A stretch of 64,000 nucleotides of DNA, taken from NCBI RefSeq assembly GCF_001544195.1, contig NZ_BCPY01000007.1:21505-85504 (forward strand), read 5' to 3'. Shown in pieces: positions 37,820-46,931 of this stretch (positions are counted from its first letter, which is position 1; every line of letters starts with the position of its first letter). The DNA comes from Tetragenococcus solitarius NBRC 100494. GTDB taxonomy: Bacteria > Bacillota > Bacilli > Lactobacillales > Enterococcaceae. The notes under the pieces were generated by a model. That model searched no databases. It was given only the letters and a program-made list of their open reading frames with translations, and had not been told where the DNA came from. The translations under genes and the position numbers were made by a program.

Positions 37820-37943
37820 CATAAGGGAGTAACTAGCAGCAAGCACGCTGTGGCAACATCACCAACCCTGGAAGAAATTTCTGGTGTTGCCTTAATTAGT
37901 GAGACTTATGTATGTTTTTTGGCATACACAAGTCTATTTTTTT
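37820..37943 (+). promoter_or_regulatory. yybP-ykoY (Mn2+) riboswitch with overlapping terminator
   Basis: The aptamer spans 37820-37910: P1 CATAAG/CTTATG, the conserved loop GGGAGTA, the P3 stem GGCAACA...TGTTGCC with CAACATCACC, and the closing GTGAGAC. A terminator, AGACTT...AAGTCT then ATTTTTTT (37902-37943), uses the 3' strand of P1. Metal binding would hold P1 together and stop the terminator from forming, so Mn2+ should switch the next gene on. The same class precedes Mn2+/Ca2+ P-type ATPases in Lactococcus and Streptococcus, supporting both calls. Confidence 0.85.
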
Positions 37944-37981
37944 AAGATATTCTTGTGTGACAAATTTAGAGGAGGAGAACT

Positions 37982-40678
37982 ATGCCAGAAGAAAAGGAAA
38001 AAAAGGAACAGCTATCCCAAGCTTTTTATTCCCAAAATTCAGAAGAAGTGTTAAATGAGCTGGATACTTCTTCAGAAGGTCTTACTGATGAGCAAGCCGA
38101 GCAGCGTTTGTCTGAATATGGGCCCAATGAATTAGAAGAGGGAAAAACGACGACGACCTTGCAAAAATTTATTGCTCAATTTAAGGATTTAATGATCATC
38201 GTCTTATTAGTCGCTGCGGCGATTTCAGCTATTGTTCCGAATGAAGAGGGAAATAGAGAATGGGTTGACGCGATTATCATTTTGGCGGTCGTTGTAATTA
38301 ATGCCGTTATGGGGGTTGTTCAAGAATCGAAAGCTGAGCAAGCGATTGAAGCTTTGCGTGAAATGTCAACGCCAGAAGCCAATATCTTACGTAATGGCCA
38401 TAGAATCACAGTAAATAGTGAGCAGCTCGTACCTGGGGATATTGTTTTATTAGAAGCAGGCGATGTCGTTCCGGCAGATATGCGGCTGTTAGAGGCGAGT
38501 TCTTTAAAGATCGAGGAAGCCGCCTTGACCGGTGAATCAGTACCGGTTGAAAAGAAATTAGACGTCCTTGAAGGTGAGGATATCGGTATTGGCGATCGGG
38601 TAAACATGGCTTATTCGAATAGTAATGTGACCTATGGGCGTGGGAAAGGTGTTGTAGTAAACACCGGCATGACGACAGAAGTGGGGAAAATTGCGGGAAT
38701 GATTGCTTCTGCAGACGAAACGCAAACGCCGCTAAAACGCAATTTGAACCAGTTAGGGAAATTCTTGACTTATGCGATTATCGGTATAGCGATTGTGATG
38801 TTCTTTGTGGGAACAGGAATTAACGATCGTGGCTGGGTGGATATGTTGTTAACTTCCATCTCTCTTGCAGTAGCTGCCATTCCGGAAGGACTACCAGCGA
38901 TTGTAACGATTATTTTAGCTTTAGGGACGCAAGTATTGTCCAAGCGGAATTCGATGATTCGAAAATTACCGGCGGTTGAAACCTTAGGAGCTACCGATAT
39001 TATTGCTTCCGATAAAACGGGGACTTTAACATTAAACCAAATGACTGTAGAAAAACTGTATGTTGATGATCATCAATATGCAGCTTCAGATGAAATTTCA
39101 CAAGATAATATGGCGCTTAAAATTATGAATTTTGCCAATGATACCCAGTTTGGTAAAGAAGGGCAATTATTAGGAGACCCAACAGAAACAGCGCTGGTGC
39201 AGTTTGGCTTAAATAAAGGATTTGATGTAAGAGAAGCGGTCAAAAAAGAACCCCGTGTGGCAGACCTTCCGTTTGATTCAGATCGAAAAATGATGAGTAC
39301 GATCCATAAATTAGCAGAGGGAAATTACTTGGTGGCTGTTAAAGGGGCACCGGATGTTTTACTCGAACGAACCAATCAAGTGTTGCTTTCCGGCGAAGTG
39401 AAAACATTAGATGAAAAGCAAAAACAAACGATTTTGGACAATAACCAAAATATGGCACGGCAAGCCTTACGTGTCTTAGGAACGGCTTATAAATATATTG
39501 AAGAAGTGCCCGAAACTTTGGAGCCTCAATGGGTTGAAAATGACTTAATATTTGCGGGGCTTGTGGGGATGATCGATCCGGAACGTCCAGAAGCTGCGGA
39601 AGCAGTAAAAGAAGCTAAAGGCGCTGGCATCCGGCCAATTATGATTACAGGAGATCACCGAGACACAGCTGAAGCGATTGCTGCTCGTTTAGGCATCATT
39701 AATAAAGGCGATGAGCATGCTGTATTGACAGGAGCTCAGCTTGATAAGATGTCAGATGAAGAATTTAAACAAAATGTTGAAAAATATTCGGTCTATGCTC
39801 GGGTATCGCCAGAACATAAAGTGCGAATTGTCGGTGCTTGGCAAGAAGAAGGAAAAGTTGTAGGTATGACAGGCGATGGCGTCAATGATGCGCCGGCGCT
39901 AAAACAAGCCGATATCGGAATCGGTATGGGAATTACTGGAACGGAAGTTTCTAAAGGCGCTTCTGATATGGTATTAGCCGATGATAACTTTGCCACTATT
40001 GTTGTAGCTGTAGAAGAAGGACGAAAAGTTTTCTCTAATATCCAAAAAGCTATTCAATATCTGATGGCAGCCAACCTAGGAGAAGTTTTAACGTTGTTCA
40101 TCTCCACTTTGATGGGATGGGATACCTTGCTTCCGATTCATTTGTTGTGGATTAACCTTGTAACGGATACCTTCCCGGCAATCGCTCTGGGGATGGAACC
40201 GGCAGAAAGAAATCTGATGCAGCACAAACCACGGGGCAAGAAATCAAATTTCTTTTCTGGCGGTGTGATGAGCAGCATTGTTTATCAAGGGATTGTAGAA
40301 GCAGCTTCGGTATTATTTGTTTATTGGTCTGCCATCCAATGGCCGGTCCATGCGACGTATAATGCGATTCACGAAGATGCTTTGACGATGGCTTTTGCGA
40401 CTTTGGGGTTGATGCAGTTATTCCATGCCTTTAATGTGAAATCCATCCATCAATCTTTATTTAAGGTAGGGCCTTTTAGAAATCGATCCTTTAATTGGGC
40501 GATTTTACTCTCCTTTGTCATGATGATGATCATTATTATTGTGCCGGGTCTAAACGATATCTTTAGAGTGGCCCATTTAGACATGTACCAATGGGGGATT
40601 GTGCTAGGAACATCCTTTGCGATTATCCCAATTGTAGAAATTGTGAAAGTTGTACAGCGCGCAATGGGCAAATCTTAA
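37982..40678 (+). CDS. P-type cation ATPase (Ca2+/Mn2+ exporter, YoaB/MgtA-like)
   Basis: An 898-residue P2A-type ATPase. TGES is at 183-186, the phosphorylated Asp is 344 in SDKTGT, TGDGVNDAPALK is intact, and the PEGLP motif in membrane segment 4 is the Ca2+/Mn2+-type site. N- and C-terminal cation-ATPase domains are complete. A yybP-ykoY riboswitch upstream makes manganese efflux the most probable job, although Ca2+ export cannot be excluded. AGGAGGAG precedes the ATG. Confidence 0.92.
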   Translation: MPEEKEKKEQLSQAFYSQNSEEVLNELDTSSEGLTDEQAEQRLSEYGPNELEEGKTTTTLQKFIAQFKDLMIIVLLVAAAISAIVPNEEGNREWVDAIIILAVVVINAVMGVVQESKAEQAIEALREMSTPEANILRNGHRITVNSEQLVPGDIVLLEAGDVVPADMRLLEASSLKIEEAALTGESVPVEKKLDVLEGEDIGIGDRVNMAYSNSNVTYGRGKGVVVNTGMTTEVGKIAGMIASADETQTPLKRNLNQLGKFLTYAIIGIAIVMFFVGTGINDRGWVDMLLTSISLAVAAIPEGLPAIVTIILALGTQVLSKRNSMIRKLPAVETLGATDIIASDKTGTLTLNQMTVEKLYVDDHQYAASDEISQDNMALKIMNFANDTQFGKEGQLLGDPTETALVQFGLNKGFDVREAVKKEPRVADLPFDSDRKMMSTIHKLAEGNYLVAVKGAPDVLLERTNQVLLSGEVKTLDEKQKQTILDNNQNMARQALRVLGTAYKYIEEVPETLEPQWVENDLIFAGLVGMIDPERPEAAEAVKEAKGAGIRPIMITGDHRDTAEAIAARLGIINKGDEHAVLTGAQLDKMSDEEFKQNVEKYSVYARVSPEHKVRIVGAWQEEGKVVGMTGDGVNDAPALKQADIGIGMGITGTEVSKGASDMVLADDNFATIVVAVEEGRKVFSNIQKAIQYLMAANLGEVLTLFISTLMGWDTLLPIHLLWINLVTDTFPAIALGMEPAERNLMQHKPRGKKSNFFSGGVMSSIVYQGIVEAASVLFVYWSAIQWPVHATYNAIHEDALTMAFATLGLMQLFHAFNVKSIHQSLFKVGPFRNRSFNWAILLSFVMMMIIIIVPGLNDIFRVAHLDMYQWGIVLGTSFAIIPIVEIVKVVQRAMGKS

Positions 40679-40684
40679 AAGAAG

Positions 40685-40716
40685 ACCTCGATACGTTATC
40701 GTATCGAGGCTTTTTT
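40685..40716 (+). terminator. Terminator after the cation ATPase
   Basis: CCTCGATACG and CGTATCGAGG form a perfect 10-bp stem with a TTAT loop and a six-base T-run. Confidence 0.9.
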
Positions 40717-40812
40717 AAGCTCAAATCATTGTGTTTATTGTGAGATAAGGCTACTATGAAAGTGAAACGAAGATAGAAGTTTAAGTACATAACTCAAAGG
40801 GAGGGACTTTTG

Positions 40813-41466
40813 ATGAGAAAAGCGTTGTTTTATATCATGCCGTTTGTAGCAACATTGACATTAGCAGGATGTACGCAAAGTGAGGACGAACAATCAGAAC
40901 AAAGTAGAAGTTCTCAAACCACTCAAAGTACTACAACTAGTCAAACTTTAGATAGCGGTTCTACTTCTTCGCAGTCAGCAAGCTCAAATTCAGAAGAAAC
41001 AGCTTCCTATAAGCAAGACCAAATCAGCGTTTCAGTAGCAGATGCCATCCAAATTTATCAAGATGAATTGCCAGATACAGACATTACAGAAATCAATTTA
41101 GAGCGTTCAAATGGAAAGTATTATTATGAAGTTGAAGGCTTAGATGATGATACAGAATATGAATTGCGAATTGATGCAAAAAACGAAAATACTGAAAAGC
41201 AAGAAACGGAAAAATTGGATACAAATGAACAAGATGGAAAAAAACGAGCACAGGATAAAGTTGATTTAACAAAGCTTTTAAGCATACAAGAAGCAGCGAA
41301 AATCGCTACCGATGAAGCAGGCGGAGGTGAAGCAGTCGATTGGAAACTAGATAAGGATTTAAAGATTACTTATTGGGAAGTTGAAGTAAAAAAAGGGCAC
41401 AACGAAGTTGAAGTAAAAATAAATGCTCAAAGCGGTGAAGTGCTTGAAGTAAATGAAGAAGATTAA
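40813..41466 (+). CDS. PepSY-domain lipoprotein
   Basis: A 217-residue lipoprotein: the signal peptide ends LTLAGC, then a Ser/Thr/Gln linker, then two PepSY-type repeats (about residues 76-130 and 155-215; the second begins LSIQEAAKIATDEAGGGE). PepSY domains are often inhibitors or modulators of extracellular proteases, but the function here is unknown. ATG 40813 is used with GGAGGGA just before; TTG 40810 is the alternative. It follows the cation ATPase after a terminator, so coregulation is not assumed. Confidence 0.8.
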   Translation: MRKALFYIMPFVATLTLAGCTQSEDEQSEQSRSSQTTQSTTTSQTLDSGSTSSQSASSNSEETASYKQDQISVSVADAIQIYQDELPDTDITEINLERSNGKYYYEVEGLDDDTEYELRIDAKNENTEKQETEKLDTNEQDGKKRAQDKVDLTKLLSIQEAAKIATDEAGGGEAVDWKLDKDLKITYWEVEVKKGHNEVEVKINAQSGEVLEVNEED

Positions 41467-41568
41467 GTATATTTTCTTCTTTTTTGAAGTAAGGAGTTTA
41501 CTCTTTTCTAATGAAAAGAAACAAGGTAAAATAAGTTTATCGAATAAAAAAGAAAGAGGGATAAACTT

Positions 41569-41991
41569 TTGAAACCCAATCCTAATTTTTACATGCAAAA
41601 AATCAATCAGATTGTCAAAGAAACAGAAGAAGTTGGAGAAACAATGAATTCTCATTATGAAGAAATTCGTACACTGATCGATGAAGACAAAATAGATGAA
41701 TTAACAGAGGATAAGCAGTTAGAAACAGTTGAAGTCTTTAAAAAAGGCACAGCACAATATCGCCAGCTGCTTAAAACATTGTCTGGTTTGCGAGTCCCTG
41801 CTCGCGTAATGGGCGTTCATAAAAAAATGGAGCAAGCCTATCAAAGCTATGTGGATGGTTGCCAGGACATGATAGAAAGTATCACTAACGATGTTGATGT
41901 CGCAGCTTTTGATGCTGCTGAACAAAAGCAAGACCAAGCAACAGATAGTATTGCTCTTGCTTTACAAAAAATCACGAATTCTTTGATATAA
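41569..41991 (+). CDS. Small helical cytoplasmic protein, unknown
   Basis: A 140-residue acidic, entirely helical-looking protein without membrane segments or a known motif. It starts at TTG 41569 with AGAGGGA eight bases before; an in-frame ATG at 41593 is the alternative. No family is recognised. It lies between the PepSY lipoprotein and the ABC-F leader. Confidence 0.6.
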   Translation: MKPNPNFYMQKINQIVKETEEVGETMNSHYEEIRTLIDEDKIDELTEDKQLETVEVFKKGTAQYRQLLKTLSGLRVPARVMGVHKKMEQAYQSYVDGCQDMIESITNDVDVAAFDAAEQKQDQATDSIALALQKITNSLI

Positions 41992-42060
41992 ATTTTAAAG
42001 CAATGTTTTAGTTTGCCAAGCTTAGCTGAATATGTTACTTTAAAATCAATAAATACAGAA

Positions 42061-42250
42061 ACGAGGGATCTTCTATTGAAAAATTAAGTCGATTAGTTGA
42101 AGGCTGCAAAAAGACTGTAACTTTTATAAAGGGAGCAGTGTGCAGATTTTCAAGGTCGGCTATTTTTCTTTGAAGGTCTTTTTGTATACCTTTTTTGAAA
42201 TGCCGTCCTTGAAAATAGGATTGGCATTTTTTCTTGCTTTAACAAGCAAG
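42061..42250 (+). promoter_or_regulatory. Attenuator leader of the ABC-F gene with a 3-codon upstream ORF
   Basis: The leader has a ribosome site GAGGGA (42063-42068) and a tiny ORF TTG-AAA-AAT-TAA (42076-42087, M-K-N). Two terminators follow: 42145-42183 (GATTTTCAAGG with CTTTGAAGGTC, then Ts) and 42198-42232 (AAATGCC with GGCATTT, then Ts). ATTTTCAAGG (42146-42155) is also the exact complement of CCTTGAAAAT (42207-42216), an antiterminator that breaks both. CTGCA (near 42105) can pair with TGCAG (42141-42145). A last hairpin CTTGCTT/AAGCAAG lies just before the ABC-F ribosome site. This is the layout of antibiotic-responsive ribosome-mediated attenuation. Confidence 0.75.
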
Positions 42251-42264
42251 GCGAGGTGAAGATG

Positions 42265-43755
42265 ATGAGTAAGATTGAGATGAAGAATTTAACGTTTGGT
42301 TTTGACACTATGGCAAGTTTGCTGTTTGATCAAGCAAATTTAGTTATTGATACTCAGTGGAAACTGGGGCTAATTGGTAGAAATGGTCGCGGCAAAACGA
42401 CTTTACTACAGTTAATGTTAGGAAAATATTCTTATAGCGGGACAATTAGTCATCAGTTGAAGTTTACCTATTTTCCACAAGAAATATCCGATAAAACCCA
42501 ATTAACCTATGATTGTTTGCAAGAAGTGTCTGCTTTTGCTTTATGGGAAATGGAGCGAGAATTAAATCTATTACAGGCAGACCCTGAAATTTTATGGCGC
42601 CCTTTTGCTAGTTTGTCAGGTGGAGAGCAGACAAAAGCATTACTTGCTTTGTTATTTGTTGATGACCAATATTTTCCTTTAATTGATGAGCCAACCAATC
42701 ATCTAGATATTACTGCTCGCCAACAAGTAGCTGATTATTTAAAAGCAAAAAGAAGTGGATTTATTGTAGTAAGTCATGACCGTAGTTTTGTTAATGAGAT
42801 AGTAGATCATATCCTTTCGATTGAAAAAAGCCAACTTGTATTATATCAAGGAAACTTTGCTACTTATGAAGAGCAAAAAGAAAAACGTGACCGTTACGAA
42901 CAAGAACAAAATCAAAAGCTAAAAAAAGAAATCGGACGACTGCAGCAATCAGCTGCGGAAAAAGCTGAGTGGTCACGTAGTAGAGAAAAAGATAAAAAAG
43001 GGAAGCCTACGCAAAAAGGCAGCGGTGCGATTTATGACACGGGAGCCATTGGAGCCAGGGCAGCCCGTACGATGAAGCGCTCTAAAGCTATTGTTAACCG
43101 TATGGAAGAAAAGGCTGATGAAAAAAAGGGTTTATTGTATGATATTGAAGATGTTGAGTCTTTAACCATGAACTATCAGCCTTCTTATCATAAGCAATTA
43201 CTCAAAGTAGAAGCATTGCAACTTAGCTATACAGAACAGCCTCTGTTTCCCCCTGCTTCTTTTGAAATTAAACAAGGGCAGCGTTTAGCGATTCAAGGGC
43301 CCAATGGTTCTGGAAAGTCTTCGATTATCCAATTTTTATTAGGAGAGTTTAACGGAAAGGTCAGCGGAAAAGCGACTTTCGCACACGATTTAAGTATCAG
43401 CTATGTGCGGCAAAATTATGAAGATAACACCGGAACGCTGCAAGAATTTGCTCAAGCACACCATTTATCGTACGAAGAATTACTGACTAATTTGCATAAA
43501 TTAGGAGTGGAACGTAAAGTATTTGCTAATCGTATTGAACAGATGAGTTTAGGTCAACGCAAACGCGTAGAATTAGCGAAATCATTAGCTACACCAGCAG
43601 AGTTATTCATTTGGGATGAACCGTTAAATTATTTAGACGTTTTTAACCATGAACAATTAGAAGCGGTGATTCAAAGTGTGCAACCAACTATGCTAGTTGT
43701 GGAACATGAAGCCACTTTTTTGCAAAATATTGCCACAAAAATAGTTTATTTGTAA
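42265..43755 (+). CDS. ABC-F ribosome-protection ATPase, Lsa family
   Basis: A 496-residue soluble protein with two ATPase domains joined by a charged linker (about residues 195-290) that reaches into the ribosome. Walker A motifs are GRNGRGKTT and GPNGSGKSS, with signatures LSGGEQ and MSLGQRKR and Walker B regions LIDEPTNHLD and IWDEPLNYLD. The order and the linker phrase GSGAIYDTGAIGARAARTMKR-like match Lsa(A) of Enterococcus faecalis, which protects against lincosamides, streptogramin A and pleuromutilins. Resistance is inferred. ATG 42265 has GAGGTGA at 42253-42259. Confidence 0.88.
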   Translation: MSKIEMKNLTFGFDTMASLLFDQANLVIDTQWKLGLIGRNGRGKTTLLQLMLGKYSYSGTISHQLKFTYFPQEISDKTQLTYDCLQEVSAFALWEMERELNLLQADPEILWRPFASLSGGEQTKALLALLFVDDQYFPLIDEPTNHLDITARQQVADYLKAKRSGFIVVSHDRSFVNEIVDHILSIEKSQLVLYQGNFATYEEQKEKRDRYEQEQNQKLKKEIGRLQQSAAEKAEWSRSREKDKKGKPTQKGSGAIYDTGAIGARAARTMKRSKAIVNRMEEKADEKKGLLYDIEDVESLTMNYQPSYHKQLLKVEALQLSYTEQPLFPPASFEIKQGQRLAIQGPNGSGKSSIIQFLLGEFNGKVSGKATFAHDLSISYVRQNYEDNTGTLQEFAQAHHLSYEELLTNLHKLGVERKVFANRIEQMSLGQRKRVELAKSLATPAELFIWDEPLNYLDVFNHEQLEAVIQSVQPTMLVVEHEATFLQNIATKIVYL

Positions 43756-43821
43756 TATTTATTTTAATAAAGGAAAGTATTCAGAAGACTTACTAGAAAA
43801 GATAGCATATGAAAAACAATT

Positions 43822-43865
43822 AAAAACCCAAGCGATCTTTATTAGTAAAAGTTCGCTTGGGTTTT
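43822..43865. terminator. Bidirectional terminator between the ABC-F gene and the lactonase
   Basis: AAAACCCAAGCGA and TCGCTTGGGTTTT form a perfect 13-bp stem serving convergent genes. Confidence 0.85.
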
Positions 43866-43869
43866 ATGA

Positions 43870-44889
43870 TTAACCAAATAATACGCAGACACATTCAGGA
43901 GCATAGAAGTCTTTGCTAATAAGAGTAAGCTCTCCCGTTTGCTCATTACGTTCAAATAGTGTAAGATTGTCTGATTTTTGATGGCCGCAAACAATAAATT
44001 TTTCAGTCGGATCTAGATTAAAATCACGGGGAAAGTCGCCTTCAGTTGAAATATTTTGAATCGTTTCTAAGTTTTTTCCGTTATCTTTTACAGCAAAGAC
44101 AGTAAGTGAGTTATGTCCACGGTTTGAAACGTAAAGGAATTTTCCATCTGAAGTAATACGGATAGCTGCGCCGCCATTAAAGTCATGGTAATCTTCCGGT
44201 ATCGTGGATAATTTATTATCTTGTGTAAATTGTCCTGTGGCTGCATCGTAAGTTAATACAGTTACCGTGCTATCCAACTCGCCGAAAAGATAAGCGTATT
44301 TTTCATTTGGATGGAAAACAAGGTGTCGAGGACCAGTACCAGCCGGTGCTTGAAATACGGCGGTTTCTGTTAGCTTTCCATCTGCGGATACGTCGTAGGT
44401 GTACACACAGTCAGTACCTAAATCACAAACAGCTAGGCGGTTATCGGGAGTTAAGTTTGCATAGTGGGCATGTGCATGATCTTGGTTTTCATGAGGACCT
44501 GTCGGTTCATCATGGTAGACAGCATCGCTAGCTTTGAGCGACCCATCGGCTAAAATTTGATAGACATTTACTTCGCCTTTATGATAATTTGCGCCATAAA
44601 CTAACTGTCTTTGGTTATCAACTGCAACATAGCACAAAGGAGCCCCTTCTTCAGTTACTGCATTTAAAAAATTAAATGAAGAATCGTAAGCAGCTATTCC
44701 GCCTTTATCATCAACAGAAGTGACATTATAAAGATTCTTTGTTTGACTTTGTGCTAAATAAGTCGGGCTTACTTCTGCAGCTTCAAGAGTTAAATCTGAC
44801 AGCTTTTTTTCTTGTGTGTCCAATTGAGCTGAATAAATTCCTTTACTTTCTCCTCTGGTATAAGTTCCTAATAATATTCTTTCACGCAT
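43870..44889 (-). CDS. pgl: Lactonase family beta-propeller (6-phosphogluconolactonase-like)
   Basis: A 339-residue seven-bladed beta-propeller of the YbhE/Pgl family, expected to open 6-phosphogluconolactone in the pentose phosphate pathway. Characteristic stretches are PRHLVFHPNEKYAYL, TPDNRLAVCDLGTD and the C-terminal QKSDNLTLF. GGAGGAA precedes the ATG at 44889. Single gene with its own terminator. Confidence 0.85.
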   Translation of the reverse strand: MRERILLGTYTRGESKGIYSAQLDTQEKKLSDLTLEAAEVSPTYLAQSQTKNLYNVTSVDDKGGIAAYDSSFNFLNAVTEEGAPLCYVAVDNQRQLVYGANYHKGEVNVYQILADGSLKASDAVYHDEPTGPHENQDHAHAHYANLTPDNRLAVCDLGTDCVYTYDVSADGKLTETAVFQAPAGTGPRHLVFHPNEKYAYLFGELDSTVTVLTYDAATGQFTQDNKLSTIPEDYHDFNGGAAIRITSDGKFLYVSNRGHNSLTVFAVKDNGKNLETIQNISTEGDFPRDFNLDPTEKFIVCGHQKSDNLTLFERNEQTGELTLISKDFYAPECVCVLFG

Positions 44890-45053
44890 ATTATTCCTCC
44901 TTGTAAATTATGCACACTTTATTTTACCATAGAATAGTTAGAAAAAAATCTGTTTTACTTGTTAAAAGCACAGAATTAAAACGGAATTCCTTCGGCTAAG
45001 GGATTAATGTGGTATAATTCTAATTATAAAAAGATACTAGGAGGAACGCATAT

Positions 45054-45404
45054 ATGCAACAAGGTAAAATCTTGCAAGTTGGCGATCAAGCCGTTGATAA
45101 AGATGAAAACATACTGATATTTTTCGGAGAAAATGTGACTGAAGGGCTAAAACCTTATTCGATCATACAAGCCATAGATGAACCTGAAAAAATTGAATTA
45201 ACTGCAGGGAATAAGGTTTATTTCGGCGAGCAAGAATACCAAGTGACCTATGTAGGACGTTTAGTCAATCAAAATTTACAGACAATTCAACACACTTCGT
45301 TTGTATTTTCTGAGGATGCACAAAACAAAATGTCAAGTAGTGTTTACTTAACACCGGCAAAAGTTCCGGATATTTCTGAAGGGATGACAATTACTTATTG
45401 CTAG
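45054..45404 (+). CDS. PTS glucitol/sorbitol IIA-like protein without the phospho-histidine
   Basis: A 116-residue protein aligning over its full length to the EIIA-glucitol family (ILIFFGENV..., VGRLVNQNL). In E. coli the phosphorylated residue is His43 in YCFIHC; the matching place here is YSIIQA with Gln39. No sorbitol PTS membrane subunits or dehydrogenase are nearby. It cannot carry phosphate in the usual way, so it is a degenerate or repurposed protein. AGGAGG precedes the ATG; it lies 15 bases before the AI-2E permease gene. Confidence 0.75.
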   Translation: MQQGKILQVGDQAVDKDENILIFFGENVTEGLKPYSIIQAIDEPEKIELTAGNKVYFGEQEYQVTYVGRLVNQNLQTIQHTSFVFSEDAQNKMSSSVYLTPAKVPDISEGMTITYC

Positions 45405-45419
45405 AGGAGGAAATTTTTT

Positions 45420-46595
45420 ATGGAAAAAAAGGATAAACGACCTTTTTCCTGGTTTTGGAAGTGGTTTTTAGATAATCAGTTTGTAACAGGGCTATTAGTT
45501 GTTTTGTTAGTTTTATTGATTATCAATCTTTTTACAAAAGTTTCTTATCTTTTTTCCCCTGTTTGGCAATTTTTGGCTATTGTTGGTTTACCGATCATAC
45601 TAGCAGGGATTTTGTTTTATTTGATGAATCCAGTGGTCGACTTTTTTGAAAGAAAAGGGATTAAACGCTACTATAGCATTGTTGCTTTATTCATTATAGT
45701 TGCTAGTCTCATTGCTTGGGGAGTTGTTGTAATTGTCCCAGAAATACGGGAACAGACAGCTACTTTCATCGATCGTTTACCAGGATATATTAATACAGTC
45801 CAAGCTGCTCTGGCAAACTTTTTTTCTGACCCAATTTTTGATAAAGTTCAAGATCAAATCGCTATTTCTGGTGAAAGAATTATGTCCTCCATTACCGATG
45901 TAGTACAAAATATTTCGAAAACGACGGTTCAAAGTATTGGGAACTTTTTTGGTGCCGTTGCTTCGATCTTTATTGCAATTGTTACAATGCCAGTGATTTT
46001 ATTTTATTTGTTAAAAGACGGGGAAAAAATTGCACCTTATTTTGTTCAATTTTTACCAACAAAAATGCGCCAGCCTACCTTAAGAGTGCTAAAAGAAATG
46101 AATCAGCAGGTTTCTTCTTACATTCGAGGGCAGTTAGCTGTTGCTTTTGCGGTAGCTATTTTATTTATGGTAGGTTTTTCAATTATTGGTTTAGATTATG
46201 CCATTACTTTAGGCGTAATTGCAGGATTTTTAAATTTAGTTCCATATATTGGTTCATTTTTAGCGATGATACCGGCGATTTTTCTAGGGATCGTTGGAGG
46301 TCCTGTGTTATTAGTTAAAGTCATTATTGTATTTGCTATTGAACAGACGATTGAAGGACGCCTCATTTCTCCATTAGTACTAGGCAATCAGTTAGCTATA
46401 CATCCAGTTACTATTTTATTTGTATTATTAACAGCAGGTAAATTATTTGGCTTTTTTGGAGTTGTTTTAGGGGTACCGGCGTATGCGGCTTTAAAGGTGG
46501 TTATCACCAATGTCTTTAATTGGTATAAGGTAGTTTCTGGGCTTTATACAGAAGATGAAGAACCAAAAAATACAACAAATGAAAAAAATAAATAA
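45420..46595 (+). CDS. AI-2E family transporter
   Basis: A 391-residue membrane protein with eight or so hydrophobic segments and the family core NLVPYIGSFLAMIPAIFLG near residue 275. Members have been linked to AI-2 export or Na+/H+ antiport, so substrate is uncertain. AGGAGGA precedes the ATG; it appears cotranscribed with the upstream IIA-like gene. Confidence 0.87.
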   Translation: MEKKDKRPFSWFWKWFLDNQFVTGLLVVLLVLLIINLFTKVSYLFSPVWQFLAIVGLPIILAGILFYLMNPVVDFFERKGIKRYYSIVALFIIVASLIAWGVVVIVPEIREQTATFIDRLPGYINTVQAALANFFSDPIFDKVQDQIAISGERIMSSITDVVQNISKTTVQSIGNFFGAVASIFIAIVTMPVILFYLLKDGEKIAPYFVQFLPTKMRQPTLRVLKEMNQQVSSYIRGQLAVAFAVAILFMVGFSIIGLDYAITLGVIAGFLNLVPYIGSFLAMIPAIFLGIVGGPVLLVKVIIVFAIEQTIEGRLISPLVLGNQLAIHPVTILFVLLTAGKLFGFFGVVLGVPAYAALKVVITNVFNWYKVVSGLYTEDEEPKNTTNEKNK

Positions 46596-46636
46596 AAAAG
46601 CGTTGCAGCTTGTATGTTTGCTGCAACGCTTTTTTA
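46596..46636. terminator. Bidirectional terminator between the AI-2E gene and the rhodanese
   Basis: AAAAAAGCGTTGCAGC and GCTGCAACGCTTTTTT form a long perfect stem. Confidence 0.9.
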
Positions 46637-46640
46637 TTTA

Positions 46641-46931
46641 TCAAGCGGCAACTTGTTTTAATGCTTTCATGCCGCCAATAACGTGAACTGCTTGGTATCC
46701 ATGATTATTTAAAAATTCAGCGATAATCTCAGAACGACGCCCAGAATGACTTAAAACGTAATACGTCGTATTCTTATCTAATTCAGCTAACCGATTAGGC
46801 AGACTAGTTGTTGGCATAGAGATGGCACCTTTAATATGGTTTTCTTTATAAGCGCCTTTATCTCTAATATCCAAAACAGCAATGGACTGTCCAAGCAATG
46901 AACGAAAGTCTTGCAAGGTAATGGATTGCAT
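46641..46931 (-). CDS. Rhodanese-like protein lacking the catalytic cysteine
   Basis: A 96-residue single rhodanese domain (IAVLDIRDKGAYKENHIKGAI, then the active-site loop). The loop usually reads C-R-x-G-x-R; here it is SHSGRRS, with serine in place of the sulfur-carrying cysteine. It should not transfer sulfur. ATG 46931 is preferred because GAGGGA lies before it; longer forms lack a ribosome site. Function unknown, perhaps binding only. Confidence 0.8.
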   Translation of the reverse strand: MQSITLQDFRSLLGQSIAVLDIRDKGAYKENHIKGAISMPTTSLPNRLAELDKNTTYYVLSHSGRRSEIIAEFLNNHGYQAVHVIGGMKALKQVAA

